Shown piece by piece: positions 46,045 to 54,247 of a DNA stretch of 64,000 nt. The stretch spans positions 1-64,000 of the forward strand of contig CAJUOC010000001.1 of assembly GCA_910587925.1 (NCBI GenBank). The letters run 5' to 3'. The DNA is from an uncultured Muribaculaceae bacterium. GTDB taxonomy: Bacteria > Bacteroidota > Bacteroidia > Bacteroidales > Muribaculaceae. Below the pieces are notes generated by a model. The model searched no databases. It was not told the DNA's origin and worked only from the letters and a program-made list of their open reading frames with translations. The translations under genes were made by a program, and so were the position numbers. Position 1 is the stretch's first letter, and each line of letters starts with the position of its first letter.

Positions 46045-48407
46045 ATAAGATAATATCCTCAGCCCTGCTGTGCTGCGCTATGGCCCTGACCGCGCCCACA
46101 GCCTCAGCTGCCGACGCGCCCGGCCGATTTGAGGCCGGCGACGGCACATTCCTGCTCGACGGCAAGCCCTTTGTGGTAAAGGCTGCCGAGCTCCACTACC
46201 CCCGTATACCCCGCCAGTACTGGGACCAGCGCATCAAGATGTGCAAGGCCCTGGGCATGAATACGGTGTGTCTGTACACGTTCTGGAATTCCCACGAGCC
46301 CCGCGAGGGCGAGTTTGACTTCACCGGCCAGAATGACCTGCGCGAGTTTGTCAAGCTCTGCCAGGCCAACGACATGAAGGTGATCCTGCGCCCCGGCCCA
46401 TACGTATGCGCCGAGTGGGAGATGGGCGGCCTGCCCTGGTGGCTGCTCAAGAAAAAGGATATACGCCTGCGCGAGGGCGACCCGTACTTCCTCGACCGTG
46501 TCGACAAATTCCAGCAGCAGGTGGCCGCCCAGGTGGGCGACCTCACCGTGGGCCACGGCGGCCCCATCATCATGGTGCAGGTCGAAAACGAGTATGGCTC
46601 CTACGGCATCGACAAGGAGTATGTCGGAGCCATACGCGACATGCTCCGCCGCAACTTCGGCCCCGAGGTGACGCTCTTCCAGTGCGACTGGGCATCCAAC
46701 TTCCTCAACAACGGCCTCGACGACCTCATCTGGACGGTCAACTTCGGCACCGGCGCCAACATCGACCAGCAGTTTGAGAAACTGCGCGAGGTGCGCCCGA
46801 CTTCGCCGCTGATGTGCTCGGAGTTTTGGAGCGGATGGTTTGACAAGTGGGGCGCCAACCACGAGACCCGCCCCGCAGCCGACATGATTGCCGGCATCGA
46901 CGAGATGCTCTCCAAGGGCATTTCATTCAGCCTGTACATGACCCACGGCGGCACCAACTGGGGCCACTGGGCCGGCGCCAACTCGCCCGGCTTTGCCCCC
47001 GACGTGACATCTTACGACTACGACGCCCCCATCAGCGAGTCGGGCCAGCCCACGCCCAAGTACTGGGCGCTGCGCAAGGCTCTCGCCAAGTATATGGACG
47101 GTAAGAAGCAGGCGCCCGTACCGGCCGCCATCAAGCCCATAGCTGTCAAGCAGTTTGAGTTTACCGAGGTGGCTCCCCTCTTCAGCAATCTACCCGAGGC
47201 CAAGCGCGAGCACGACATCAAGACGATGGAGGAGTTTGACCAGGGCTTCGGCAGCATCCTCTACCGCACCACCCTGCCCGGCCTCGACGAGCAGGCCGTG
47301 CTCACCGTCAACGACCCGCACGACTTCGCCCAGGTATTTGTCGACGGCCGCTACATCGGCAAGCTCGACCGCCGCAACGGCGAGAAGGAGCTTACCCTGC
47401 CCGCCTGCGCCAAAGGCGCCACTCTCGACATCCTCGTCGAGGCGATGGGCCGCATCAACTTTGGCCGCGCCATCAAAGACTTCAAGGGCATCACCGACAA
47501 TGTCACTCTCACCGTCGACCGCGACGGCCACAGCTTTGTATGCGACCTCAAAGACTGGGAGGTATTCAATATCGAAGACAAGCTCGAGACATACACCGGC
47601 ATGGGCGAGTTCTACCCCGTCGGCACCTTCACACCCGATGCCGACGGCCGCCTGCCCCGCGGCGTATACCGCGGTACATTCAATGTATCCAAGCCCTCCG
47701 ACACCTTCCTCAACTTCGAGACCTGGGGCAAGGGCCTCGTATATGTCAACGGCCACCCGCTCGGCCGCATATGGGAGATCGGCCCGCAGCAGACTCTCTA
47801 CATGCCCGGCTGCTGGCTGCGCAAGGGCGAGAATGAGATCGTGGTATTTGACATCCTTGGCCCGCGCCGCGCCGTGTCGGAGGGCCTGAAAGAGCCCAAG
47901 CTCGACCAGCTGCTCGTGCAGAAGCCTCTGGTACACCGCACCGAAGGCCAGCAACTCGACCTCTCGGCCGAGACTCCGGCACTCACGGGCGAGTTCCGCC
48001 CCGGCAACGGCTGGCAGGAAGTATCCCTTGACTCGCCCGTCGCCGGCCGCTACGTATGTATCGAGGCTGTCGACGCCATCGACGGCGGCGACGTGGCTTC
48101 CATTGCCGAGATGTATGTGCTCGACGACAAGGGCGAGCGCCTCTCGCGCGAGCCTTGGACGGTGATGTATGCCGACAGCGAGGACACCCGCGGCGTCAAC
48201 CGCTCGGCCGACAAGACCTTCGACCTCCAGGAGTCTACCTACTGGGCCACTGTGCCGGGCGACGCCTTCCCCCACGCTGTGGTGATTGACCTCGGCTCCA
48301 CCCGCCGCGTGTCGGGCTTCCAGTACCTGCCCCGCATGGAGGCTGAGGTACCGGGCGCTATCCGCAACTTCCGCATCTACGTCAAAGACACCCCCTTCAA
48401 GTACTGA
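46041..48407 (+). CDS. GH35 beta-galactosidase
   Basis: A 788-residue exported GH35 enzyme. Barrel: YPRIPRQYWDQRIKMCKALG, GPYVCAEWEMGGLPWWLL, acid/base Glu in VQVENEYGSYG (about 183), nucleophile Glu in MCSEFWSGWFDKWG (about 260), SLYMTHGGTNWGHWAG. Jelly-roll domains follow (YVNGHPLGRIWEIGPQQTLY), and residues about 640-788 look like an F5/8-type sugar-binding domain (VAGRYVCIEAVDAIDGG, VVIDLGSTRRVSGFQYLPR). It would trim terminal beta-galactose. Overlaps GH51 by 4 nt and GH16 by one base. Confidence 0.94.
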   Translation: MNKIISSALLCCAMALTAPTASAADAPGRFEAGDGTFLLDGKPFVVKAAELHYPRIPRQYWDQRIKMCKALGMNTVCLYTFWNSHEPREGEFDFTGQNDLREFVKLCQANDMKVILRPGPYVCAEWEMGGLPWWLLKKKDIRLREGDPYFLDRVDKFQQQVAAQVGDLTVGHGGPIIMVQVENEYGSYGIDKEYVGAIRDMLRRNFGPEVTLFQCDWASNFLNNGLDDLIWTVNFGTGANIDQQFEKLREVRPTSPLMCSEFWSGWFDKWGANHETRPAADMIAGIDEMLSKGISFSLYMTHGGTNWGHWAGANSPGFAPDVTSYDYDAPISESGQPTPKYWALRKALAKYMDGKKQAPVPAAIKPIAVKQFEFTEVAPLFSNLPEAKREHDIKTMEEFDQGFGSILYRTTLPGLDEQAVLTVNDPHDFAQVFVDGRYIGKLDRRNGEKELTLPACAKGATLDILVEAMGRINFGRAIKDFKGITDNVTLTVDRDGHSFVCDLKDWEVFNIEDKLETYTGMGEFYPVGTFTPDADGRLPRGVYRGTFNVSKPSDTFLNFETWGKGLVYVNGHPLGRIWEIGPQQTLYMPGCWLRKGENEIVVFDILGPRRAVSEGLKEPKLDQLLVQKPLVHRTEGQQLDLSAETPALTGEFRPGNGWQEVSLDSPVAGRYVCIEAVDAIDGGDVASIAEMYVLDDKGERLSREPWTVMYADSEDTRGVNRSADKTFDLQESTYWATVPGDAFPHAVVIDLGSTRRVSGFQYLPRMEAEVPGAIRNFRIYVKDTPFKY

Positions 48408-49264
48408 TGAAAGGTATGGCCATCACAGCTCTGCTGGCCGCCCTCGCCTGCGCGGGCGGCCACGCGGAGTCGCCCGCCGGCTGGGAGCTGGTGTGGCACG
48501 ATGAGTTTGAGCAGGCCGGCCGCCCCGACAGCACCATATGGAGCTACGAGGAAGGCTACGCGCGCAATCACGAGGCGCAGTGGTACCAGGCTGACAATGC
48601 CGTGTGCCGCGACGGCTGCCTCGTCATAGAGGCCCGTCCCGACTCGCGCCCCAATCCTCTATACCGCAGTGGCTCCACCGACTGGCGCGCCTCGCGCCCC
48701 ACCCTGGGATACACGGCCTCGTCGCTGCACACCCGCGGCAAAAAGTCGGTCCACTACGGCCGTGTCGAGGTATGCGCGCGCATACCCGTGGCATCCGGTG
48801 CCTGGCCCGCCATATGGCTGCTGGGCGAGGAGATGGAGTGGCCTTCATGCGGCGAAATCGACATGATGGAGTACTATCAGGTAGGGGGCAAGCCCCATAT
48901 CCTGGCCAACGCCTGCTGGGGCAACGACCGCCCCTACGATGCGGTATGGAACAGCTCCAAGACGCCCTTTACCCACTTCACCGACCGCGACCCGCAGTGG
49001 GCCGATAAATTCCATCTCTGGCGCATGGACTGGGACGAGCAATCGATACGCCTCTACCTCGACGACGAGCTGCTCAACGAGATTCCGCTCTCATCGACCG
49101 TCAACGGCTCCATCGGCCACGGCACCAATCCCTTCACCCGCCCGCAGTACCTGCTGCTCAACCTCGCCCTTGGCGGCGACAACGGCGGTCCCATCGACGA
49201 CAGCGCCATGCCGATGCGCTACGAGATCGACTACGTGCGCGTCTACCGCCCCACCGCCCGATAA
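48407..49264 (+). CDS. GH16 endo-glycanase
   Basis: A 285-residue exported beta-jelly-roll endo-enzyme. The GH16 catalytic motif is complete: CGEIDMMEYY, with Glu about 149, Asp 151 and Glu about 154. N-terminal WELVWHDEFEQAG and the late YEIDYVRVY strand are typical of the laminarinase-like group. GH16 covers beta-1,3-glucanases and endo-beta-galactanases; in this operon (GH35, GH51, GH43, GH154) a galactan or arabinogalactan backbone is more plausible than laminarin. The signal peptide is MKGMAITALLAALACAGGHA, with no lipobox. Last gene of the operon, followed by a terminator. Confidence 0.9.
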   Translation: MKGMAITALLAALACAGGHAESPAGWELVWHDEFEQAGRPDSTIWSYEEGYARNHEAQWYQADNAVCRDGCLVIEARPDSRPNPLYRSGSTDWRASRPTLGYTASSLHTRGKKSVHYGRVEVCARIPVASGAWPAIWLLGEEMEWPSCGEIDMMEYYQVGGKPHILANACWGNDRPYDAVWNSSKTPFTHFTDRDPQWADKFHLWRMDWDEQSIRLYLDDELLNEIPLSSTVNGSIGHGTNPFTRPQYLLLNLALGGDNGGPIDDSAMPMRYEIDYVRVYRPTAR

Positions 49265-49285
49265 TCCCCTCCTCCGCGATAAGTC

Positions 49286-49314
49286 AAGCGGGCCGCGCAT
49301 TGCGCGGCCCGCTT
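49286..49314 (+). terminator. Hairpin after the GH operon
   Basis: A perfect 13 bp GC-rich stem (49286-49298 with 49302-49314) and 3 nt loop, 22 nt after the GH16 stop. The following sequence is only moderately T-rich. Confidence 0.7.
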
Positions 49315-49364
49315 CTGCATAATATTACCTTTGATGCTGCCGGTTTAATACCTTATGCTGGCGC

Positions 49365-49388
49365 GGGCGCGGCAGGCCGCGCCCCTAC
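49365..49388 (-). repeat. REP element, GTAG-hairpin, copy 1
   Basis: Read on the minus strand, GTAG is followed by a 9 bp stem (GGGCGCGGC/GCCGCGCCC) with a 2 nt loop CT. A 5' GTAG next to a hairpin is the signature of REP elements mobilised by RAYT proteins. It covers the stop codon of the RAYT gene and is identical over 24 nt to copy 2 in inverted orientation. Confidence 0.85.
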
Positions 49389-49936
49389 TCGCCGTGAAAA
49401 CTATCATTGGGCCAGTTGGCGACATTGCTGTCGATATAATTCATGATATTGTCGTATGCCCGTTGGCTGCGCACGATATGTTCATGATACAGACGCTGCC
49501 ACAGCCGCAGTAGGGGCGCGGCCTGCCGCGCCCGAAGCAGTCGATGGTATTTTCGTGTTACTGCGGATTTAAGACCGCCGACCACAATGGCCAGGTTGGA
49601 ATTGTGATGTGAATCGACACAGGCTTCACCATGCTTTGGCGGCCTTAAACATCCGACGGGCGCCGATGCACGACCTGCGGCAGCTACAGCCACCATGAGA
49701 TGCACATGATTGGGCATGACCACGCTGCTTAGAATCTCAGGATAAGGCGGATGGTCGGGCAAGTCGGCGATGGCATCCTTGACGACTTGCCCCAACTCGG
49801 TATGGCAGATTTCGCCATTGCTTATGCTCCCGAACATATGGCTCTTATCATGAGTGCATATCGTCACAAAGTAAATGCCATCATTGTAGTCATGCCATTG
49901 AGCCCTGAAGGCATGCCGGCAATTGTCGCTGGTCAT
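49385..49936 (-). CDS. REP-associated tyrosine transposase (RAYT, Y1_Tnp)
   Basis: A 183-residue Y1_Tnp/RAYT protein from the ATG at 49936. The HUH motif is in SVVMPNHVHLMVAV (about residues 74-87), with FVTICTHDKSHMFG before it, the candidate nucleophile Tyr in LKSAVTRKYHRLL, and the RAYT hallmark LWQRLYHEHIVRSQRAYDNI near the end. RAYTs cut and join single-stranded REP DNA. A REP copy lies inside the coding region (49511-49534), contributing ARQAAPLL just before the WQR motif, and another spans the stop. The ATG overlaps the apbE stop by 4 nt, so translation is coupled to apbE. Confidence 0.88.
   Translation of the reverse strand: MTSDNCRHAFRAQWHDYNDGIYFVTICTHDKSHMFGSISNGEICHTELGQVVKDAIADLPDHPPYPEILSSVVMPNHVHLMVAVAAAGRASAPVGCLRPPKHGEACVDSHHNSNLAIVVGGLKSAVTRKYHRLLRARQAAPLLRLWQRLYHEHIVRSQRAYDNIMNYIDSNVANWPNDSFHGE
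49511..49534 (+). repeat. REP element, GTAG-hairpin, copy 2, inside the RAYT gene
   Basis: The plus strand reads GTAG then GGGCGCGGC, CT, GCCGCGCCC: an exact 24 nt inverted copy of the element at 49365-49388. The GTAG ends of the two copies face each other, 122 bp apart, a BIME-like arrangement. It adds whole codons in frame to the transposase. Confidence 0.85.
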
Positions 49937-50910
49937 CTGACGTCGGTATGCCAGGCGCCGTCGCGGCGGTATACCAGGCGCACGCGCACTCCCGGCAGCG
50001 AGTCGGCAAGGGCCAGGGCACGGTCGGGCGGCAATACCATGCAGGCGGTGGCCAGAGCGTCGGCCAGGGCGCATGTGGGCGCCTCGACGGTGGCAGCGGC
50101 GATGCCGGTGTACACCGGCCGGCCGCCGACGGGGTCGATGGTGTGGGCCACGATGGTGTCGCCCAATTCGCGGTAGTTGCGGTAATTGCCCGATGTGGCT
50201 ACTGCGCCGTCGCTTATCTCCAGCACGTCGGTGGGATTGCTGCCGGGAGCCGAGCCTGCTTCGGGAGCCTCAAGGGCGATACGCCACTGCCGGCCGTGCG
50301 GATTGCAGCCGCTCGCAGCCACCTCTCCGCCTATCTCCACCATATAGTCGGTGGCGCCGCAGCGTCGCAGCGCCGCGGCCACCCGGTCGACACCGTAGCC
50401 CTTTGCCACGGCGGAGAAGTCGAACCGTGTGAGCGGATGCGCCTTGTACAGATCCGACCCGTCGATGCGGCAGCGTGCGATGCCCACGGTGGCCAGGGCG
50501 CTGTCGATGGCGGCAAGTGACGGCGGCTCCTCCTCGTCGATATGCGACGGGCCAAACCCCCACAGGTCGACCAGCGGCTGCACCGTGGGGTCGAAGGCGC
50601 CCCCCGACGCCGTACTCACCTGCCGTGAGAGCGCAAACACCTCGGCAAACATCGAGTCGACTTCGATGGGACCGTACTCTGCTGTGGCATTGACCCGCGA
50701 CACGGTCGATGAGGGGTCAAACATCGACAGCGACCGCTCGACCCGCCGCATCTCGGCAAGTATGGTATCGTGCAGGTCACGGTCGGCACGGTAGGTGATA
50801 TGATAGGTCGTGCCCCACACCGAGCCGGTGGCCCGACGGTATGTGGCGGCCGGGCGACACGATGCGAGCATCAGTACCGCGGCGATGAGCATGAACGTAT
50901 ATCGGCGCAT
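49933..50910 (-). CDS. apbE: FAD:protein FMN transferase (ApbE)
   Basis: A 325-residue lipoprotein (lipobox LMLASC) of the ApbE family, which covalently attaches FMN to Thr residues of periplasmic proteins such as Rnf and Nqr subunits. Seen: MGTTY-like GSVWGTTYHITY, SMFDPSSTVSRVNA, ASGGAFDPTVQPLVDLWGFG, FDFSAVAKGYGVDRVA, EIGGEVAASG, and the Mg/FAD site DPVGGRPV followed by CALADALATACMVLP. Normal length. Its stop overlaps the RAYT start (ATGA), and the divergent DJ-1 gene shares the 95 bp promoter region. Confidence 0.94.
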   Translation of the reverse strand: MRRYTFMLIAAVLMLASCRPAATYRRATGSVWGTTYHITYRADRDLHDTILAEMRRVERSLSMFDPSSTVSRVNATAEYGPIEVDSMFAEVFALSRQVSTASGGAFDPTVQPLVDLWGFGPSHIDEEEPPSLAAIDSALATVGIARCRIDGSDLYKAHPLTRFDFSAVAKGYGVDRVAAALRRCGATDYMVEIGGEVAASGCNPHGRQWRIALEAPEAGSAPGSNPTDVLEISDGAVATSGNYRNYRELGDTIVAHTIDPVGGRPVYTGIAAATVEAPTCALADALATACMVLPPDRALALADSLPGVRVRLVYRRDGAWHTDVR

Positions 50911-50926
50911 GATTTCGATTTTTATG

Positions 50927-50934
50927 CAAATTTA
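50927..50934 (-). promoter_or_regulatory. -7 box (TAAATTTG) for apbE
   Basis: The minus strand reads TAAATTTG, 16 nt before the apbE ATG. Confidence 0.5.
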
Positions 50935-50970
50935 ATGATTGTATGTAAGCCGAGCCACGCCAAAAAGCGT

Positions 50971-50978
50971 TATTTTTG
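50971..50978 (+). promoter_or_regulatory. -7 box (TATTTTTG) for the DJ-1/PfpI gene
   Basis: TATTTTTG, 27 nt before the ATG at 51006. Confidence 0.5.
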
Positions 50979-51005
50979 CGACAAACACCAAAATTACATA
51001 GCGAC

Positions 51006-51563
51006 ATGAAAAAGTCTTATATCTTTCTGGCACCCGGCTTTGAGGAAGTCGAGGCCTTGGCGACGGCCGATGTGATGCGCCGCGCCGGCATGGAGGTATC
51101 GGTAGTGGCCGTGGCCGATGGCACGGCTGTGACCGGCTCCCACAATCTCACGGTCGTGACCGACATGATGCTGGCCGACGCCGACCTCTCCGACGCCGAC
51201 TGGCTCATATTCCCGGGCGGTATGCCCGGCGCGCAGAATCTCCACGACGACGCCACTCTGATGGACGCACTCCGCGCCCACGCCGCCCGCGGCGGCCGCT
51301 ACGCCGCCATCTGCGCGGCTCCGGCGGTGGTGCTGGCGCAGGCCGGTCTGCTCGAGGGCAAGCAGGCTACGTGCTACCCGGGATTTGAGGAACTGCTGCA
51401 GCGGGGCGGCGCCTCCTATGTGAGCGACCGCCGCGCCGTGACCGACGGCAACGCTGTCACGGCCAACGGCCCGTCGTCGGCCATCGACTTCGGCCTGGCC
51501 ATCGTGCAGGCCACGCTCGGCGACGGCGCGGCCCAGTCAGTAGCCGACGGGATGCTCTGCTGA
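51006..51563 (+). CDS. DJ-1/PfpI family protein (YajL-like)
   Basis: A 185-residue class I glutamine amidotransferase-like protein from ATG 51006. The reactive Cys is in YAAICAAPAVVLAQ (about residue 103), the supporting Glu in APGFEEVEALATAD (about 15), and the strand IFPGGMPGAQNL is typical of YajL/DJ-1. Proposed roles in the family are thiol-stress chaperone, deglycase or glyoxalase; which applies cannot be read. Monocistronic between a -7 box and a strong terminator. Confidence 0.92.
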   Translation: MKKSYIFLAPGFEEVEALATADVMRRAGMEVSVVAVADGTAVTGSHNLTVVTDMMLADADLSDADWLIFPGGMPGAQNLHDDATLMDALRAHAARGGRYAAICAAPAVVLAQAGLLEGKQATCYPGFEELLQRGGASYVSDRRAVTDGNAVTANGPSSAIDFGLAIVQATLGDGAAQSVADGMLC

Positions 51564-51585
51564 CCCATCGCCCCGGCGACATGGA

Positions 51586-51622
51586 AAATCGCCCGCTGTC
51601 TTTTGATGACAGCGGGCGATTT
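51586..51622. terminator. Bidirectional terminator between the DJ-1 and EF-G2 genes
   Basis: A perfect 15 bp stem (51586-51600 with 51608-51622) and 7 nt loop separates two convergent genes, with A/T flanks. Confidence 0.88.
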
Positions 51623-51641
51623 CATATTGCTGTGCCGCGGA

Positions 51642-53801
51642 TTACTCGTCGGCAGTGGATTTCTCGGCGTAGTCTTTGAGCAGGCGATCTTGCACGTCGG
51701 CAGGCACGAGCTCATAGGCGGCAAACTTCATGGTAAACGAGGAGCGGCCGCCGGTGATGGAGCTGAGCGCGGTCGAGTACGACGACATCTCTTTCAGAGG
51801 CACCTTGGCCTGAATCTTCTCGAAACCATTTTCGCTCGACATGCCCATGATGATGGCGCGGCGGCCCTGCAGGTCGCTCATCACATCGCCCATCACGTCG
51901 CCGGGCACGAGCACCTCCACGTCGTAGACGGGCTCGAGCACCTTGGGGTTGGCGTTGCGGAAGGCCTCGGAGAAGGCATTGCGGCCGGCCAGGCGGAAGG
52001 AGATTTCATTGGAGTCTACCGGGTGCATCTTACCGTCGTAGATACATACACGCACATCGCGGGCATATGAGCCGGTGAGCGGGCCTTGCTCCATGCGATC
52101 CATCAGACCCTTGACGATGGCCGGGATGAAGCGGGCGTCGATGGCGCCTCCGACGATACAGTTGCACACCACGAGCTTGCCGCCCCATGCCAGAGGTATC
52201 TCCTGGGTGTCGCGCACGCTCATCTTGAACTCCTGATTGCCGAAGCGGTATGTGTCGGGCGCGGGCATACCCTCGCTGTACGGCTCCACTATGAGATGCA
52301 CCTCGCCAAACTGGCCGGCGCCGCCGCTCTGCTTCTTGTGGCGGTAATCGGCGCGGGCGGCGCGGGTGATGGTCTCGCGGTAGGGGATGCGGGGCTCGTC
52401 AAATACGATGGGCAGCTTGTCGTTGTTCTCGACACGCCACTTGAGGGTGCGCAGATGAAACTCGCCCTGGCCCGACAGTATTGTCTGCTTGAGCTCCTTG
52501 CTCTGCTCGACTATCCAGGTGGGGTCTTCCTCGTGCATGCGGGTGAGGATGGCGTTGAGCTTCTCGGCGTCGCTCTCGGTGACGGGGCGCACGGCGCGCT
52601 GATACTTGGGCGCGGGATAGCGCACGATGTCAAACTCCCAGTCGCAGCCCTTCTGGTCGAGGGTATTGCCGGTGCGCACGTCCTTGAGCTTGACGGTGGC
52701 GCCGATATCGCCGGCGAGCAGGGTGTCGACGGGTGTCTTGATCTGGCCGCACACACAGTAGAGTTGGGCCAGGCGCTCGCGTGAGCCGCGGGTCACGTTT
52801 TCGAGGTCGGTACCGGCCTTGAGGGTACCGCTCATTACCTTGAAGTAGTTGACCTCGCCGATATGGGGCTCGACTGTGGTCTTGAACATGAATATGCTCA
52901 GCGGGCCGTCGGGGTCGGGCTTGACTTCCTCGCCGGCGGTATTGACCGGGGCGGGCATGTCGTCGACAAAGGGCACCACATTGCCCAGGAACTCCATCAT
53001 GCGGCGCACACCCATGTCTTTGGCGGCGCTCACCACAAACACCGGGTATATCGAGCGGTCGATGAGGCCCTTGCGGATGCCCAGACGCAGCTCATCCTCG
53101 GTGAGATGCTCCTCCTCAAAGAATTTTTCCATGAGGCCCTCGTCGTTTTCGGCGGCGGCCTCCACCAGGGCGCGGTGCAGCTCCATGGCATGATCCATCT
53201 GGTCGGCCGGGATGTCCTCGACAGTGGGAGTACCGCCGTCGGGGCCCCAGGTGAGCTTTTTCATGAGCAGCACGTCGATGAGCGAGTTGAAGCCGGGGCC
53301 GCTCACGAGAGGATACTGCACCAGAGTGACACGCGGGCCAAATACCTCGCGCATCTGCTCCACGACGTTTTCAAAGTCGGTCTTCTCGCCGTCCATCTGG
53401 TTGAGGGCGAAGATTACGGGCTTGTCAAGCGAGGTGGCGGTGCGGAATATATTCTGTGTGCCGACTTCGACGCCATACTGGCCGTTGATGACTATCACGC
53501 CCGTATCGGTCACGCTCAGGGCTGTCACGGCATTGCCCACGAAGTCGTCGGCGCCCGGGCAGTCTATCACGTTGAGCTTCTTATTGTTAAACTCGGCATA
53601 GAATACGGTCGAGAATACCGAGTAGCCGTATTCCTTCTCCACGGGGAAATAGTCGCTGACCGTCGACTTGGCCTCGACGGTACCGCGGCGTTTTATCACG
53701 CCACACTCGTAGAGCATTGCTTCTGCGAGCGTGGTCTTACCCGAGCCTTTGCTACCAAGCAAGGCTATGTTTTTGATTTCGTGCGAGTTGTATGTTTTCA
53801 T
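51642..53801 (-). CDS. EF-G paralogue EF-G2, GTPase-deficient type
   Basis: A 719-residue translation factor with the full EF-G domain order. The P loop is GSKGSGKTT (16-24), but switch I lacks the RGITI motif (PVEKEYGYSV at 53-62) and the G3 motif reads DCPGADDF (80-87) with Ala84 where canonical EF-G has the catalytic His of DTPGHVDF; G4 is NQMD (134-137). Domains IV-V are present (KKQSGGAGQFGEVHL; SYARDVRVCIYDGKMHPVDS; MSSYSTALSSITGGRSSFTM). Bacteroides EF-G2 is reported to support translocation without GTP hydrolysis and to matter for gut colonisation. This gene fits that group. Confidence 0.88.
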   Translation of the reverse strand: MKTYNSHEIKNIALLGSKGSGKTTLAEAMLYECGVIKRRGTVEAKSTVSDYFPVEKEYGYSVFSTVFYAEFNNKKLNVIDCPGADDFVGNAVTALSVTDTGVIVINGQYGVEVGTQNIFRTATSLDKPVIFALNQMDGEKTDFENVVEQMREVFGPRVTLVQYPLVSGPGFNSLIDVLLMKKLTWGPDGGTPTVEDIPADQMDHAMELHRALVEAAAENDEGLMEKFFEEEHLTEDELRLGIRKGLIDRSIYPVFVVSAAKDMGVRRMMEFLGNVVPFVDDMPAPVNTAGEEVKPDPDGPLSIFMFKTTVEPHIGEVNYFKVMSGTLKAGTDLENVTRGSRERLAQLYCVCGQIKTPVDTLLAGDIGATVKLKDVRTGNTLDQKGCDWEFDIVRYPAPKYQRAVRPVTESDAEKLNAILTRMHEEDPTWIVEQSKELKQTILSGQGEFHLRTLKWRVENNDKLPIVFDEPRIPYRETITRAARADYRHKKQSGGAGQFGEVHLIVEPYSEGMPAPDTYRFGNQEFKMSVRDTQEIPLAWGGKLVVCNCIVGGAIDARFIPAIVKGLMDRMEQGPLTGSYARDVRVCIYDGKMHPVDSNEISFRLAGRNAFSEAFRNANPKVLEPVYDVEVLVPGDVMGDVMSDLQGRRAIIMGMSSENGFEKIQAKVPLKEMSSYSTALSSITGGRSSFTMKFAAYELVPADVQDRLLKDYAEKSTADE

Positions 53802-53920
53802 GCTATAAGGGTCTTTTGAGCCGGGGGTGAGGGGAGCCGGCTTTCACGGCCGCAATTTACATAAACACGCCGAAAAACGACCAAAACTACGATATGTTGT
53901 GCAGCAGTTTTACAATTTTT

Positions 53921-54247
53921 TCAGCCGCGGGGCAGGAGCTCAAAGGTATCGACATATATTTCGGTGACGGTACGCTTGATGGCATTGCGGTCTTCCCAGT
54001 GGCGCGTGCGCAGGCGTCCCTCGATGAGCAGACGGCTGCCTTTGCGTATGTATTTCTCGGCAAAGGCGGCGGCGGAGTCCCACATCACTATATTGTGCCA
54101 CTCGGTGAGCTCGGGTATACGCGCGCCGTCGGGGCCGGTATGGGCCGGCTCGCGGGTGGCGAGCGAAAACTCTGCCACCTGGCGCGTCTGCACAAAGCGG
54201 ATGCGCGGGTCCTGACCGGCAAATCCGCAGAGTATCACCTTATTCAT
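53921..54247 (-). CDS. ssb: Short single-stranded DNA-binding protein
   Basis: A 108-residue OB-fold protein of the SSB family: MNKVILCGFAGQDPRIRF, VAEFSLATRE, TEWHNIVMW and YIRKGSRLLIEGRLRTRHWE are all recognisable. It ends at LLPRG, so the disordered linker and acidic tip (usually DDDLPF-like) that recruits repair proteins are missing. It overlaps proC by 8 nt and is last in the serB-patatin-proC-ssb operon. Probably a second, specialised SSB or a tail-less variant; the main ssb should be elsewhere in the genome. Confidence 0.88.
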   Translation of the reverse strand: MNKVILCGFAGQDPRIRFVQTRQVAEFSLATREPAHTGPDGARIPELTEWHNIVMWDSAAAFAEKYIRKGSRLLIEGRLRTRHWEDRNAIKRTVTEIYVDTFELLPRG

